A DNA stretch of 64,000 nucleotides from Calamus simplicifolius. Taxonomy: Eukaryota; Streptophyta; Magnoliopsida; Arecales; Arecaceae. The notes beneath the pieces were generated by a model, which made no database searches, was not told the origin of the DNA, and saw only the letters and a program-made list of their open reading frames with translations. A program made the position numbers and the translations under genes. This document shows positions 10,061 through 22,649 of the stretch, one piece after another; the stretch's first letter is position 1; the number at the start of each line of letters is the position of its first letter. The DNA is taken from positions 914,807 to 978,806 of the forward strand of contig UESW01004010.1 of assembly GCA_900491605.1 (NCBI GenBank), in the 5' to 3' direction.

Positions 10061-11964
10061 AGCATCAGGAACCTGGGTACTCGCCACTTGAATAGCTTAG
10101 CTTCAGTGGGGTTGACTGGGAGGGTGCCAGTGGTGAAGTATCGTATATAGACATCCATCCATGAGGGATCTTGTTGGACTGGCATGGATTCCTCTACCGC
10201 GTCGATGCTTGGGGCTTCCAAATGCTCCACGTAAGTTCTCTCCAGGGCCCCATCAGCCGAGGTAGCTAGGTGGGATAAAGCATCAGCTCTAGCGTTCTCC
10301 TTTCGGAGAATGTAACTGACACTGAAGTGGGCCAGGGGGGAGGCTTGTGACTGTACCATACTCAAATAGCGAGACATAGTAGGATCTCGAGCCTCATACT
10401 CCCCCTTGACTTGACCAAAGATGAGCTGGGAGTTGGTAAAGACTCTGAGGCATTTCACCCCGAGCTTTCGTGCCAGTCTCATCCCTGATAGTAAGGCTTC
10501 ATACTCAGCCTGGTTGTTTTTGGCCGGGAAAAGGAAACGGAGGGCGTATTCGGTCACAACTCCATCCGGACTTGCTAGGATGAGGCCTGCTCCGCTACCT
10601 TGAGAATTTGATACCCCGTCCACATGAAGGATCCAGTCCTCCCCTCTTCCGTCAATTGCAACATCAGAGGGGTTTGCATGGGGCCCTTCGGCTGCTCTTC
10701 TGTCCAGGTGCACTCAACCAGAAAATATGCTAAGATCTGAGACTTCATAGCTGACTTGGGTCCATACGATAGGTCGAACTCCCCCAGATTGAGTGCCCAC
10801 TTCGCCAGTCGGCCAGAGGTATCTAGACGAGAAAGAATAGTCTTAAGTGGTTGATCCGTGACCACCACGATCGAGTGAGCTTGGAAGTAGGGCCTAAAGC
10901 ACTGGGCGGAGACGATCAAGGCAAAGATAATCTTCTCGACTCTGGAATATCTGGTCTCCGCGTTGTGAAGCACCTTACTGGTGTAGTAAACTAGCTTTTG
11001 TATCTCGTTTGCATCCATGCGAACAAGCACAGAGTTGACAGCCACAGGAGAGGTTGCAAGGTACAGAAAGAGCTCCTCCCCGTCCCTTGGCTTGGATAGC
11101 AATGGCGGAGTGGATAAGAACTCCTTTAACTCCTCGAAGGCCTTCTGGCACTCCCTCGTCCACTCGAAGCTATTGACTTTGTGCAGTGCCTTAAATAAAG
11201 GCAAACACCTCTCCGCGGACTTAGACAAGAAAAGGCTCAAGGCCGCCACCCTTCCAGTCAAGCGCTACACCTCCTTCTTGTTGACCGGGGACCTCATATC
11301 TAGGATGGCTCGGATCTTATCAGGATTCGCCTCGATCCTCCGCTGTGTCACCATGAAGCCCAGGAATTTGCCTACGGTGATCCCAAAGGTGTACTTGCGG
11401 GGGTTCAACCTCATCTGGTATCGGCGGAGGTTGCCGAAAGTCTCCGCCAGGTTGGCAACGTGGTCAGTGGTACAAATACTTTTGGTTAGCATGTCATCTA
11501 TGTATACCTCCATGTTACGTCGATCTGGTCTTCAAAGACCTTATTCATCAGCCTCTGGTAAGTGGCACCCACGTTCTTCAATCCGAACGGCATCACCTTG
11601 TAACAGTATATCCCTTTCTCGGTCACAAATGAGGTAGCTTCCTCGTCCACTGGATCCATCTTGATCTAGTTGTACCCGAGAAAGCATCCATGAAGTTAAG
11701 GGTCTCGTGAACAGATGTAGCGTCCACTAGCTGGTCAATCCAAGGCAACGGAAAGCTGTCCTTGGGGTAGGCTTTGTTGAGATCGGTGAAGTCCACGCAC
11801 ATCCTCCAGCTTCCACTAGCCTTAGGACCATCACGATGGGCCAGCCAATCGGGGTAATGGACCTCTCGGATATGGCCAGCAACTACCAGCTTGCGAACCT
11901 CCTCATCAATGGCCTTCTGTCGGCAGGGGAAAAGCTTCTCTTCTTCTATCAGACGGGCTGACAC
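10051..11964 (-). pseudogene. Tat element 1 reverse transcriptase, RNase H and second RNase H domain, broken
   Basis: Reverse transcriptase starts at about 11964 with WRMCVDFTDLNKAYPKDSFP and LNFMDAFSG; a frameshift follows, and the YIDDML catalytic motif is in the next segment (11513-11265). The connection and first RNase H follow (11261-10720) with FEWTRECQKAFEELK and VVTDQPLKTIL. The second, Tat-specific RNase H-like domain (10713 to about 10300) begins WILHVDGVSNSQGSGAGLIL. Both RNase H copies are present, unlike Tat element 2. At least two frameshifts disrupt the polyprotein. Confidence 0.8.
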
Positions 11965-12289
11965 CCCGGTTTGATATTAAGTTGATGGGTAATTACCTTC
12001 TCGGGGATACCCAGCATATCAAACGATGATCATGCAAAGACATCAGAGTTGGCTCGCAAGAAAGCAAGAAACTGATTGTGCGCCTCCTCCGGAAGCAATG
12101 CTCCAATCGGGATGGTCCTCGTCGGGTCCTCCCTTAATGGGAAAGTTAGCAGGTGCTCGATCGGTTCCCCTCTCCTCTCCAAGTCTCAGAGGTCAAGCGG
12201 CTCAGGTGCTGTTGCCGGCACTGCCCCCTGTGGGCTGGGGGCCAAATGGTAGCAGAGCAGAAGAGGGTTCTACTCCCTCCACATCTTCC

Positions 12290-14053
12290 TAACTCCCTCA
12301 TTGGTAGGGAACCTTACAAGTAGTCTTTTGGTGGAAATAATGGCATCCAGAAGGTTTAGACCAGGTCTCCCAAGGATGGCATTGTAGGCCAGTGGGACCT
12401 GGACTGCTAGAACATTCATGAGAACCATGCTCTGACACGATGACGTCCGGCTATGATAGGGAGAGTGATCTCCCCCTCGACCCTTACAGAATCTATAGTA
12501 AAACCCATCAAAGGCATGGTGACGGGCCGAAGGGAACTATGAGACAAGTTCATCCGAACAAATGCATCGTAACTCAAAACATCAACAGAGCTCCCACTAT
12601 CAACTAAAATTCATTTTACAGGGTGCTTCATGATCGTCATAGACACGACGACGCTATCATCATGTTTGTTAACTGCCCCTTCTAGGTCCCTTTTAGAGAA
12701 AGGAATTACATAATCTACCCTTCCTCACGTTGCTTTTTAGAAGTGTTACCTGCCTCCCAGTAGATCATGGCCACTGTCTTCTCCGTCGGGGCATTGTCTA
12801 TGCCGATCTGGGATGCAGAAGGTGCCAACAGATCCGGGCAGTAGGGTTCCCTCTCCGGATGAACTTGCCTAGGTAACCCTGCTGAACGAGTTCTTCGATA
12901 GCCTTCTTCAGCAGGCGACAGTCTTTTGTGTCATGGCCGTAGTCCCTATGGTATCGACAGTATAGTTCTTTGCTGTGGGGGACCCTGGACCTCATGGGAG
13001 GCGATGCCAGAGGTAGGGCTCGTCCTCAATCTCCAACAGAATGTAGGATATTGGGGCGAGGAGTGGAGTGAAATGTTCTTTGGGAACCAAAGCCCGGGGT
13101 CGGTTATCTGGACGATGAGGCGGCTTAGACTTTCTGGACTGCACCCCAGCAGGTTCTGGAGGTGCTAGCTTCTTGGCAGACTCCTTGTCAACCTCCCTCC
13201 TGGAGAAGTCCGCTTCATCGGCGCCCGACTCAGCAATTCAGCGTAAGAGCTGAAAGGCTTTTTATCTAAAGAATAGGCGAACCTGGAAGGATGGAGTCCC
13301 CACTTTAGGGCCAGAGTGGCCATGGAGTACTCAAGATTGTAGACCTCAAGTGCCGCTTCCTTGAACCGGGCCACGAAGTCCTTCAAGGTTTGCCGCTCCT
13401 CTGTTGGACGGCAAAGAGGCTATCAGCCACCCGGGGAATCTTCTGGCATGCATCAAAGTGGGCCAAGAAAGATCGCTTGAGTTGCCTGAAGGAATTGATA
13501 CTACGTGGTGGCAAACGAGAATACCATGCACGTGCAGCCTTCCGAAGTGTAGCTGGGAAGGCAATGCAAAGGAGACAATCTATGCCCTCTGGACTTGCAT
13601 GATGACCTTGTAGCTTTCCAGGTGATCCAGGGGTCTACAATACCGTCATATGGATCCAGCTGGGGTAAACGGAACTGGAGTGGGACCGGCTCTTCCATAA
13701 TATGGCGAGACAGCAGGGGGCGATGGTCGTAGTCTACCCCATGAGGGTTGGCAATTCTACGGCTGAGCTCCTCCAGCCGTTGATGGTACTCGTCCAACCA
13801 TCGCTCGACCTGGCGAGCTATCTTTCTGTTAGAATCTCCCTTCGAAGATTCAGAAGACGAACAGGGAGAAGGTCGTTGGTGCAAGGAATGTACTTGCTTA
13901 GGTTCCTTCCCACTGTGTCACTTGGGGAGGCGGTCAAAACGATGGAAAGGAGACCGCCGCCGCTTGGAGGTTTCTTGACGGCGAGATCTCAGGGATGCAT
14001 GGTGGAAAGCATCTGGAGGGGTCCTGCCACGATGAGACTGGCTAGCTCCATGA
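12290..14053 (-). pseudogene. Tat element 1 gag (main part) and protease, broken
   Basis: Gag continues here after the solo LTR. It has LDPYDGIVDP (within 13884-13501), then in another frame KPLKDFVARFKEAALEV-like sequence (near 13386) and a Cys/His cluster CRYHRDYGHDTKDC of CX2HX4HX4C form (12995-12798), seen in place of a normal zinc knuckle in Tat elements. A one-base loss before 13386 separates two gag frames. Further left is the protease with LVDSGSSVDVLSYDAF (near 12600-12545), preceded by a stop, and ILGRPGLN (near 12375-12345). Confidence 0.7.
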
Positions 14054-14058
14054 CCCTC
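14054..14058. repeat. Target site duplication, left copy (CCCTC)
   Basis: CCCTC precedes the solo LTR and is repeated exactly at 17037-17041. Removing one copy and the LTR rejoins the gag sequence of Tat element 1. Confidence 0.85.
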
Positions 14059-14589
14059 TGTCATGCCCCAGACCCAAAATTTTGAGCTAGGGTGACAACC
14101 CGCCGCATGCCGGGCATGCAAGCATCCCAAATTTACACATTGATCAATATAAGGCAATAATTATAATTAGGCAATTCAAATCCATAACTTAACACAAACC
14201 ATAAATATAAGTTTGGGCTACAAGCCCTACACACAGTAATACTGGGGTTACAATGATATCATGGAACTAATTTATTTAATAGAAGCTCCACTACCCCATA
14301 AATCCATCTTCAATCCTGAGGCTCTAAAAATATTGTGAGATTTACATGAGCTCACACTCAATAAGTAAGCCTATAATAATAATATAAAATAGTCATATAT
14401 CATCATATCTTATCAAGATATCATCAAGTCATAATTTCATAAACTTCAAAATTCAAATGCATTTATCATGCTATCAGAACAAGCATATCACCACTCAAAT
14501 TAATTTGGAAGCTTATACAATAAATACCAGAAATTGCATTGTAAACAACCCACTATTTATATGATCATTTTTATATTATATCTTATGTG

Positions 14590-15090
14590 TCCCACGGCCC
14601 TGCAACACACCCAACTGGTCTAACATCAATCAGAACACATCCTCTAGATGTGTGGCCTCCACATGCCATATCATTATCAATCAGCACACATCCTCTAGAT
14701 GTGTATGGCCTCCACATGCCATATCATAATCAATCAGCACACATCCTCTACATGTGTGTGGCCTCCATATGCCATATCATAATCAATCAGCACACATCCT
14801 CTAGATGTGTGTGGCCTCCACATACCATCATAATCAATCAGAGCACATCCTCTAGATGTGTGTGGCCTCTACATGCCACATCATAATCAATCAGAGCACA
14901 CCCTCTAGATGTGTATGGCCTCCACATGCCACATCATAATCAATCAAAGCACATCCTCTAGATGTGTGGCCTCCACATGCCATATCAATCAGCACACATC
15001 CTCTAGATGTGTGTGGCCTCCATATGCCATATCATAATCAATCAGCACACATCCTCTAGATGTGTATGGCCTCCACATGCCATATCATAG
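14590..15090. repeat. Minisatellite, about 53-bp unit, about 9 copies
   Basis: Units contain CACATCCTCTAGATGTGT and GGCCTCCACATGCC. Starts of CCTCTAG fall at 14641, 14692, 14745, 14798, 14849, 14902, 14955, 15000 and 15053, giving a 53-bp period with some 45- and 51-bp units. Each unit has the palindrome ACATCCTCTAGATGTGT in imperfect form. Decayed relatives lie at 15500-15630, after a second copy of TGTGTCCCACGGCCC (14586 and 15486), which suggests a larger internal duplication. Confidence 0.85.
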
Positions 15091-16345
15091 GAGAACCACG
15101 GTGACACATAAATATAATTCAGGGTCATCATTATATATGCATATCACACATCATGCATCATCATAAGCATAATCTTTTCATATCACATAAACCATGGTTT
15201 GTACAATCTTAATCATTGCATGTAACCAATTCACTTTGCAAAGTTAAAAATAAACATATTTCTTCATATTTTGCATAAACGTATAAAACCATTACTTTGC
15301 AAAATATCACTGACTATAATAATTATAGCAATTACTTAATTATATACTCATGGTATCATTTACCAACTTTTAAAATAATCAATACCAATAAAACTTCATT
15401 TTATCTTATTTCATAATTATGCATAATTATATAATAAATGTTGTAATGTAACAAATCCACTGTTTATGTAATCATTGTTTTCTTATGTGTCCCACGGCCC
15501 TTCAAATTAATCAGAACACATTCCTCAAATGTGTGAGGCCGTATTACAATCAATCGAAACACATCCTACAGATGTGTGTGGCCACATCAAAATCAATCAG
15601 AACACAACCTATAGATGTGTGTGGCCATAATATATGAAAACCATGGTGATATATATAAGATTATTTCAATGTCATCTTTACAATTGCATGTAGTCATCTC
15701 AATAATACCAACATATTTTGCAAGTCAAAGAATTTATATTTTTGCACATACACCAAGAAACTATTTCTTACAAAATAATACCAGTTACAATAGTCATAAT
15801 AAATGCTCATATGTAGATTCATGATACCATTTAAAATAATTAATCTAAATAAACTTCCATTTTCCTTATTTCATAATATACATGTAAACTATAAATTCAT
15901 GATTTATAAATTACTAATTATAAATAGGCTTACTTACCTCATTACGCAACTCCAAAAATGATAAATCAGCTACTTGGACAATTGGGCACCTACAGCATTA
16001 TTTTTCATAATTAGATCTCTAAAATCTGAATAATAAAAAGACTCCAACTCTACCCAAACTAATCCATGGGCTCAACTTTGGGCTCGAATATCTCCCAATA
16101 AAAATATCCAAATGGGAAAATAAAATTACCCCAAGAAACTATAATTCATCTTGAATCGGACCATAATTTTATTTTCCATTTCTCGACCCATTATAGGGTC
16201 CAAAACCCTGCCCAAAAAGGCTCCAAAAATGGTCCAACATGCCCACAGAAACACAGCCCAGCCGGCCCGATATCGCCCTCTTCCTCCCAGCTCCCCTGTT
16301 TCAGCCGAAACAGGGAGCTGAGTTGAGCCGGCGATCAGGGCCGCC

Positions 16346-16700
16346 GCCGGCCAAATTGGAGGCGGCCCGACCGTCGATGGTCGGACCAAAGCCGGCCGCC
16401 GCCGCTGCCGGCCACTCCCCCCCTCTCTCTCTCATCAATTTCTCTCCCTTTCTCTCTTTCATCTCCCGTGTGGAATTTACTGTGCCGGCGGCACGGCCGG
16501 CCAATTGGAGGCGGCCCGGCCACCGTTGGCCGGACCGGAGCTGACTGCCACCGCGGCCATCCCCTTCCTCACCCTCTCTTCCTCCAATTTTATCCTTAAA
16601 CTCCCTTTTCTCTCTCTATCAGCCATGGCCTGTTATAGCGCCAGCGGCACGGCCGGCCACCTTGGCCAGCCGGACCTCCACGGACGCACGCCCGGCGCCG
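16346..16700. repeat. GC-rich tandem repeat, about 150-bp period, 3 copies
   Basis: Copies begin at GCCGGCC (16346, 16496 and 16652) and share GGAGGCGGCCCG and a C/T-rich tail. This block is much richer in G and C than the rest of the LTR. On the minus strand it lies in the U3 side. Confidence 0.65.
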
Positions 16701-17036
16701 GTGGAGGTCACCGACCAAAGCTCAGACCCGGCGAGGCGACGGGCATGCCGCCGGGCCTAAACCAAGGATCGGACCAACTGCACTGTCCATTCCTCTCTCA
16801 AGCGCTCTCTCTCTCTCTCATCCTTTCTCTCTTCCAATCTGGCATGGACAGGAGGTTTACCTGAAGAAGACGCACGCAGGGATGGAGGAAGGAGTCACCC
16901 TCCATCACCTTTTAAACTCCCACGTGACGCTTTGGATTAGGTAAAAAAATTGGGAATCCAGACGTCTTGCCAGTAGCCTAAGCGACAACAGGAATCCCTA
17001 GATGCCAGGTGTCATAAATAAGGCTGGGGGGTTACA

Positions 17037-17041
17037 CCCTC
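17037..17041. repeat. Target site duplication, right copy (CCCTC)
   Basis: Exact match to 14054-14058 on the other side of the solo LTR. Confidence 0.85.
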
Positions 17042-17279
17042 CATGCAGGATGGAGGGGGTTGAGGTGGCAATGGCGTAGTGGTTGAACATTATCCCTGCA
17101 GCCCCTGAACCACTGCCATCAGGTCCTGAACCTACTGGATCAGGGCATCGAGCCGATCAGCCTGGCTAAACTGCGGCTGCATGGGGGGTGGAACAGGGGG
17201 GTCAGTCCCGAGGGCTTAGCTCATGGGGAATGCCCCCCAGCTGGCTGGTAGAAGCATCTTGCGCACGTGTAATCACCAT
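17042..17279 (-). pseudogene. Tat element 1 gag, N-terminal part
   Basis: The ATG complementary to 17277-17279 begins MVITRAQDAS, a usual kind of Tat gag start, 35 bp inside the primer site. The frame soon meets stops (first after ELSPRD). It runs up to the CCCTC duplication, and its continuation lies beyond the solo LTR at 14053. Confidence 0.55.
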
Positions 17280-17313
17280 CTTCTTCCTTACGAAGATTGC
17301 AAGTTCATCGCCG

Positions 17314-17333
17314 CCCCCTTTCTGGCACGCCAA
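17314..17333 (-). other. Primer binding site of Tat element 1
   Basis: The minus strand reads TTGGCGTGCCAGAAAGGGGG, two bases after the LTR end (TAACA, GA). The TTGGCG start is typical of Tat elements. It differs from the site of Tat element 2, so the two belong to different subfamilies. Confidence 0.6.
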
Positions 17334-17335
17334 TC

Positions 17336-18002
17336 TGTTACTGCCAAATCACTTTCGGAAAGCGTCGAGCAAGAGAAGGGCTTTGAGGATCTTCAGAGGG
17401 ATGATGACACCGTCTCCTATAGCCGAAAACCTGCAACAAAAGTTTGGACCGGTAGTTCTGGTGGGGACCCTCCGATGCTCAAGTTAGTCGTTTGAAGAAC
17501 AGCAGTAGAAAAGAGAGTGCAGAAGTTCCCCCCCTCATTATGAGTCAGGGCTCTTATATACCTGTTCGGAGGTCCCACTTATCCTTTATGGATAATCGTC
17601 GGATCACGTCTTCCGTCAAGATCGGCAAACGGTAAGTGGGTGCATAGCCGTTAAACGCGCACCCTGAATATCGACAACTGCCCATACTATTTCGGTAACC
17701 GCCCATGATCTTGGCAAAAAGCGGATTGGCGGGCTACGTGGCAGTTTTAGTCGTTTTAAACCACTGGGCACAATATTCAAGGTCAGTTCCACGGCCGAGA
17801 CTGTAGGCCAAAAGCGTGCCGAGGCAAACTCGAGGCCGAGGCCAAGGCCGAGGCAAGACTCGAGGCCGATGTTGAAGCTGAAGTGAAGTTCACGATCGAA
17901 GTCGAGATGGAGTCCGAGGCCGAATCCGAAGCCGAGGTCTGAGGCTAAATCCAAAGCCGAGGTTCGAGGCCGAAGCCGAGGTCGAGAACGGACTAGCTGC
18001 CA
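17336..18002 (-). repeat. 5' LTR of Tat element 1 (about 667 bp)
   Basis: On the minus strand it ends CAGTAACA next to the primer site. A TATA box (TATATAA, complementary to 17554-17560) gives the element's promoter. The upstream part (17810-17995) is full of GAGGCCGAGG words. The outer end at 18002 (TGGCAG on the minus strand) is a guess, limited by the CACTA transposase that begins by 18028. Confidence 0.55.
17554..17560 (-). promoter_or_regulatory. TATA box of the Tat element 1 LTR
   Basis: The minus strand reads GGTATATAAGAGCC. It sits about 220 bp from the LTR's 3' end and drives toward gag, as expected for the U3/R border. Confidence 0.55.
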
Positions 18003-18027
18003 AATTATTACTTATGTCTAAGAACTA

Positions 18028-18760
18028 TGCAGACTATTACCCCATCTTTCTCATCAGAGCCTTGTAATGTTACATTAGGGCTAGCAAGTCATGGTTTCAA
18101 TACGTTCCGAACAACAAGCGTTGCTCATGGTACATGGCCTGTTGTATTGATTCCATATAAGTTGCCACTGTGGATGTACATGAAACAACCTTATTTTATA
18201 TTTTCATTGTTAATTGATGGGCCATCCGCACCCAGAAATGATATTAATATATACTTGCAGCCTCTGGCAGAGGTGTTGAAAGAACTATGGAAAATTGGGA
18301 TACAAACCGTGATGCTGCTAGCCAAAAAAAAAAAAAATATTCAAATGCGTGCAGCAGTTTTATGGACTATTAATGGCTTTCTTGATTATGCGAGCCTATT
18401 TGGATGGAGCACGAAGGTTCCATGGCTTGTCCATCTTTGTCACAAAGACACATGCTCTCATTATTTGAACAATAGACACAAGCACTGCTATATGATGCAT
18501 CGTTGCTTTTTGGATGCAGATCATAGCTTTCGTCTAGATGAAGAAGTAAAGTAGAATTAGACAATGTGCCTAACACCATTGTCTGGGTCTAATGTATTAC
18601 AACAGCTGCATAACATAGACATCACATTTGGAAAGCATAATTGTAATGTGGTTGGAAGAAGAAGAAAAAGGGATGATAATGTACAACCATAAAATGGTTG
18701 GAAGAAGCAGATATTTTTTTCTCATTGCCTTACTAGGAGACACTTCTATTGCGTCCATCA
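18028..18760 (+). pseudogene. CACTA (En/Spm) TNP2-type transposase fragment
   Basis: The long open segment 18027-18554 encodes SEPCNVTLGLASHGFNTF, WPVVLIPYKLPLWMYMKQPY, NDINIYLQPLAEVLKELW and RAAVLWTINGFLDYA. These are hallmarks of plant TNP2 transposase (Transposase_21 family). The frame continues past stops at 18552-18554 and 18558-18560 with PLSGSNVLQQLHNIDITFGK and, after another stop, NGWKKQIFF, then fades. The N-terminal part is cut off at the left by the LTR of Tat element 1, and the end is frayed. The A-run at 18325-18336 may hide a length change. Confidence 0.75.
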
Positions 18761-21142
18761 CTCCATTCCCTCAGTTATCATCCTTTCGGTATTTTAATAG
18801 AAAGACAACTAGAAGCAATTTAATATGCATTCATTCACTTATATTTATAATATGATAATAACTGTTAATTAAATCACGAGTTATTGGTCCTTCATATTAG
18901 TTGAAATGAGGCAGCATGTTAAGGTAAAAGAAGTCTCAAAGAAATCGGCAAAAGAATAGAAAGTATATGAGGCACCGTTGGAGTTTTCTATGGGGAGGCA
19001 TCCTCATCAAGGTTGTACACACCATTATGTTAATGAACTATTAAAAAAAAAAAGCTAAAATTAAAACACGGAACAAAAGAACAAATTGATGGGCAAAAAG
19101 ATTCCACATTACTCAATAAGAATACAATAGGAAGGAGTTGATGCAGATCAGCAAAGAAGTCCAAAGAATCTAATTTATAAATGAAAAAAAGTTAGGAATT
19201 TATAGAAAATAAAAAAATCATAAAACTATTACAAATTCATACACAAATAAGAGTAAAACCAGAAAATCAAGTAAATCCTATTGAGAAAAGTCAAACCTTA
19301 ACTTAGAAAATAGACCAAGCTGTTCCTTTATTATTCCAAAATTAAGCGTGGAAAACCTTGATGATAAAGAAGAAAAGCGATAGAATGTGAAATAAGAAGG
19401 GTGTTCGGTGGCCCTCAAAATAGCTCCACTTGGCCAAGATGAAGAGCCTTATGATAGTGGTAGAAAGGTGGCAATGGGTTTGGAAGAAGATGACAGAGAA
19501 GGCAAGGTACGGAGAAGAGGTAAATTATGGAAACAAGGCCGGATCAATTGGGATTTTGAGGATATGCACGCAAAAAGGGAATGCACGAAGAGAAAATAAT
19601 TTGAACGATCAGAATGTTCTCAAAGGCTTATGTGATCATTTAGATTTCTTTATTATTTTTAATTTGTTATAAATATATAAATATATATAGAAACGTAAAA
19701 TAGCTAAAATTTATGAATGTAGTTTTATTTTATGCCTGTTAATCAGATCTTAAAAATGACAATACCTTACATTTTGCAACAAATGTAGGGTAAATTATTA
19801 TTTCCTTGCATTTTTTAAAAATACGACTAAAATAGTGTAGTGGATTCTATTTTTTTTTCTTATAAGTAGTGGAGCATATTTCCTGAATAGAGCAGAGTGA
19901 AGGAAGCATATTTATGTAGCCAATCCATGTAGTTGGAAAAATGCTTATATGGTTGAGTTGAGTTGAGTAGTGGAGCACATTATCTGACGTAAGTTTTCGT
20001 ATAGTATAGTATAGTATAGTATATGTAGAATTTTTATATTAGTTAACATATAATTGATGCAACACATAATCAATCCAATCTCGTATGTATCTTAAAAATT
20101 TGATTACATCAAATCCAGTACTTTTAACCCCTCAAAAGACTCAACTCTGAGCAGTAATTAGAGTCACCGAGTCAAACATCTATATCTATGATCATATTCA
20201 ACTTATGCACAAAAGAGCTTGTGATATAAATCACAAACTCAAGGTGTGTTCACGAATAATCTTCTTTGATCACTCATATTAATTCATCTTTGTCCAGTTA
20301 ACTTTCTAGCATCATCCCATGCAGTCGTATGTGTTATGACCCTAGATGACAAGTTTAAGAAAGTTATTATGAACTCTAACTTTATGATATAGGTTCAAAT
20401 CCAAGGATACATTATAGTTATAGGGCTCACATGGTGATGGAAAGGGGATTTATCATGTCATCCCCTACTAGGTTAACTTTAGTATATGCAACAAACAATT
20501 CATGCTATGTTGGAGCTCCCACTCAATGGATCATTTCAAACTCAAATGCCATACGAATTGAAGTCTAGATATCGTAAAAATGTCCTTCCCAAGCATATAC
20601 ATATATGCTCTCGTTTGGCTACTTCAGGCTCGATGCCGATTTATGGACACAATGATATACATAATTTGTATCCAACTCATTTGAGTCCCATCTTAGTCTT
20701 AGCTAAGGTGACTTTCTTACAACTCATGCAACTCAATGGCATGATATCATTTTGCAATCAATGCAATCTATAAATTATGCATTATGCAACCTCTACAATG
20801 CTTCATGCAACCTATACATTTTGTAACTCATATTTTCTATAATTGATGCTGCTTTCATGCTTAATGCAAAATATGTATTTTTTCATAATATCACTACTTA
20901 AGCATCTATTATGCTTACTCTTATTTCATATTGCTTACTTTTGTCTCATAAGCACTGATTAATATCTCGAGTCATCTCAAGAACCTAAAATATATTTGTC
21001 TAGCCACAATTGAAACAAAATCCTGAGTACTTTGTGCATTCCTACAAGTAATGGGCTCTCCACGTCCAAAACATTAGGGACTATCCCAAATTGATTGGGG
21101 GAGAGAACAACTTCTTAGCATTAGGTTTAGTGACTTTATTAT
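18761..21142. other. AT-rich stretch without recognised genes
   Basis: I see no family signature. The small frames at 19408-19672 and 20486-20773 have no recognisable motif. There is a 5-bp microsatellite, ATAGT x5, near 20000-20023. By position this may be the decayed interior of the CACTA element, but nothing in the sequence proves it. Confidence 0.4.
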
Positions 21143-22249
21143 TGTTGCCGGGATCTAGCAACCCAAGAGGAGGGGTGAATTGGTTTCTTAAAAATTTAAT
21201 CGGCTATCAAGTATATGCACTTATATTCTTTTACAAATGAGTATTGTGTAGTGAAGTGAATTTAATACACAATCAATCATAGAAAATATATCAAAATCAA
21301 ACACAAAATATTTATAGTGGTTCAGTGCCAATCCTGTACCTACATCTACCCTCAAGAACATTAGGTATTTTCACTAATCACCACTAGCCAACCTAGCTAG
21401 CAACACTTATTTTGGGCACAAGCAAGCCTTACAAATAAATCACCACTAGCCAACCTAGCTAGCAACACTTGTTTCCGGGCACAAGCAAGCCTTACAAATA
21501 CAAATCCGGATAGACATCTACCCAATCATGTTTCACAACTGTGAAATAAATTAAAGCACAGTAATAGAATGTTTAATACAATAAGCTCTAGATATGAGCA
21601 TATTTAAATAATGAGAATACTTATCAATCTTAAAGAGCTAATCCCAAATTGCTTCTTTCTTTAATAACGCAGCAGTACAATAGAAGCCTTCAAGGTAGCT
21701 TTGAATGCTCTTCAATGAGGGTAGATGGAGCTTTAAGACCACTTGTTGAATCAGCAATAAAAGAACTCCGATGGCTTGAAAATAATCAAAACAATACTCC
21801 AATATTCCTCTAACAAATCTCTCTTTCAAATGATTTTTCTCTCAATATTTTTCACTGATATCTTTCTGATTTTTCCTTTTCAAAATCATATCACTTTCAC
21901 ACTGAAACACTATTTTTCTCTTTCTTTTTCTTCTATTTTTCTTCTTTTACTTCCTTACAAAATCACTATTCATCTCCACTATTTATAACAAGAACATCAA
22001 AATATAGATGTTATTACCATTATAAAATGAAGAAGAGAAAGAGAGCAAGCTTAGATGGTAAACCGGCTAAGAGTAGTACAAGAAAATCCAATGAGTGAAA
22101 TCCCGTTCAATAAAAATTGATGGCAAGAGGAGCAGTAGCATTCCAAAATATAGAAATCGGCAGCCTAAAATTTAAAAAGTGAAAGCAGCTAGCCGTTAGG
22201 CAGAGAATTGGTATGCCAAGAAGCAAATCGCATTCCAAAATTCAGAAAT

Positions 22250-22500
22250 TAGTATGCCAACATGACTATTAGCATGCCAAAAAGAAGTGTCAGGGAGCCG
22301 GCAGAGAGTGCTAAAGAATTAGCATGCCAACTCTAGCCATTAGCATTCCAAAAAGAAGTATCAAGGAGCCGGTAAAGAGTGCTAAAGAATTAGCATGCCA
22401 ACTCCAGCCATTAGCATTCCAAAAAGAAGTATCAGGGAGCTGGCAGAGAGTGCTAAAGAATTAGCATGCCAACTCCAGCCATTAGCATTCCAAAATCCAA
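22250..22500. repeat. Tandem repeat, 71-bp unit, about 3.5 copies
   Basis: CAGGGAGCCGG-type starts fall at 22291, 22362 and 22433, exactly 71 bp apart. Units share GCTAAAGAATTAGCATGCCA and CCATTAGCATTCCAAAAAGA. Confidence 0.85.
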
Positions 22501-22649
22501 TCACAAGGAACGAGACAAATGAAATAACACATAATCATGCCAACATATTAAATGCCAGGGAGCCAACCAATAGTTAATAAATATAAGCAAGCTAAGCAGC
22601 CAGCAGGCATCCGATCAAAGGCAAACCGAAGGCAACTCGAATGCAAACC

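Larger units (their letters stand above)
14059..17036 (-). mobile_element. Solo LTR of a chromovirus (2,978 bp)
   Basis: The plus strand starts TGTCATGCCCCAGACC and ends GGGGGGTTACA, so the LTR reads TG...CA on both strands. It is flanked by CCCTC duplications. Its left end matches the LTR fragment at 5420, which adjoins chromovirus gag, so the family is chromovirus. With no internal region, it is best explained by recombination between the two LTRs of a once complete element. It contains a 53-bp array and a GC-rich, 150-bp-period array. Reading frames inside are repeat artefacts. Confidence 0.8.
5640..18002 (-). mobile_element. Tat-type Ty3/gypsy element 1, with a nested solo LTR
   Basis: On the minus strand: LTR (18002-17336), primer site, gag start (17279), a solo chromovirus LTR insertion (17036-14059), gag continued, protease, reverse transcriptase, RNase H, a second RNase H-like domain, integrase (ending 8931), a repeat spacer, then an opposite-strand gene (6098-8301). 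The dual RNase H and the antisense gene place it in the Tat lineage. No 3' LTR or polypurine tract was found at the left, so that end looks deleted; the left coordinate is approximate. The right end lies inside a CACTA transposase. Confidence 0.75.

Noticed and set aside
14587..14886. Repetitive open reading frame over the 53-bp minisatellite
   Set aside because: It only follows the tandem unit, lies inside an LTR, and unit-length changes break it.
16126..16864. GC-rich frames suggesting a host exon
   Set aside because: The block is a 150-bp tandem repeat inside the solo LTR; frames are Pro/Ala/Gly-rich on all strands without motifs.
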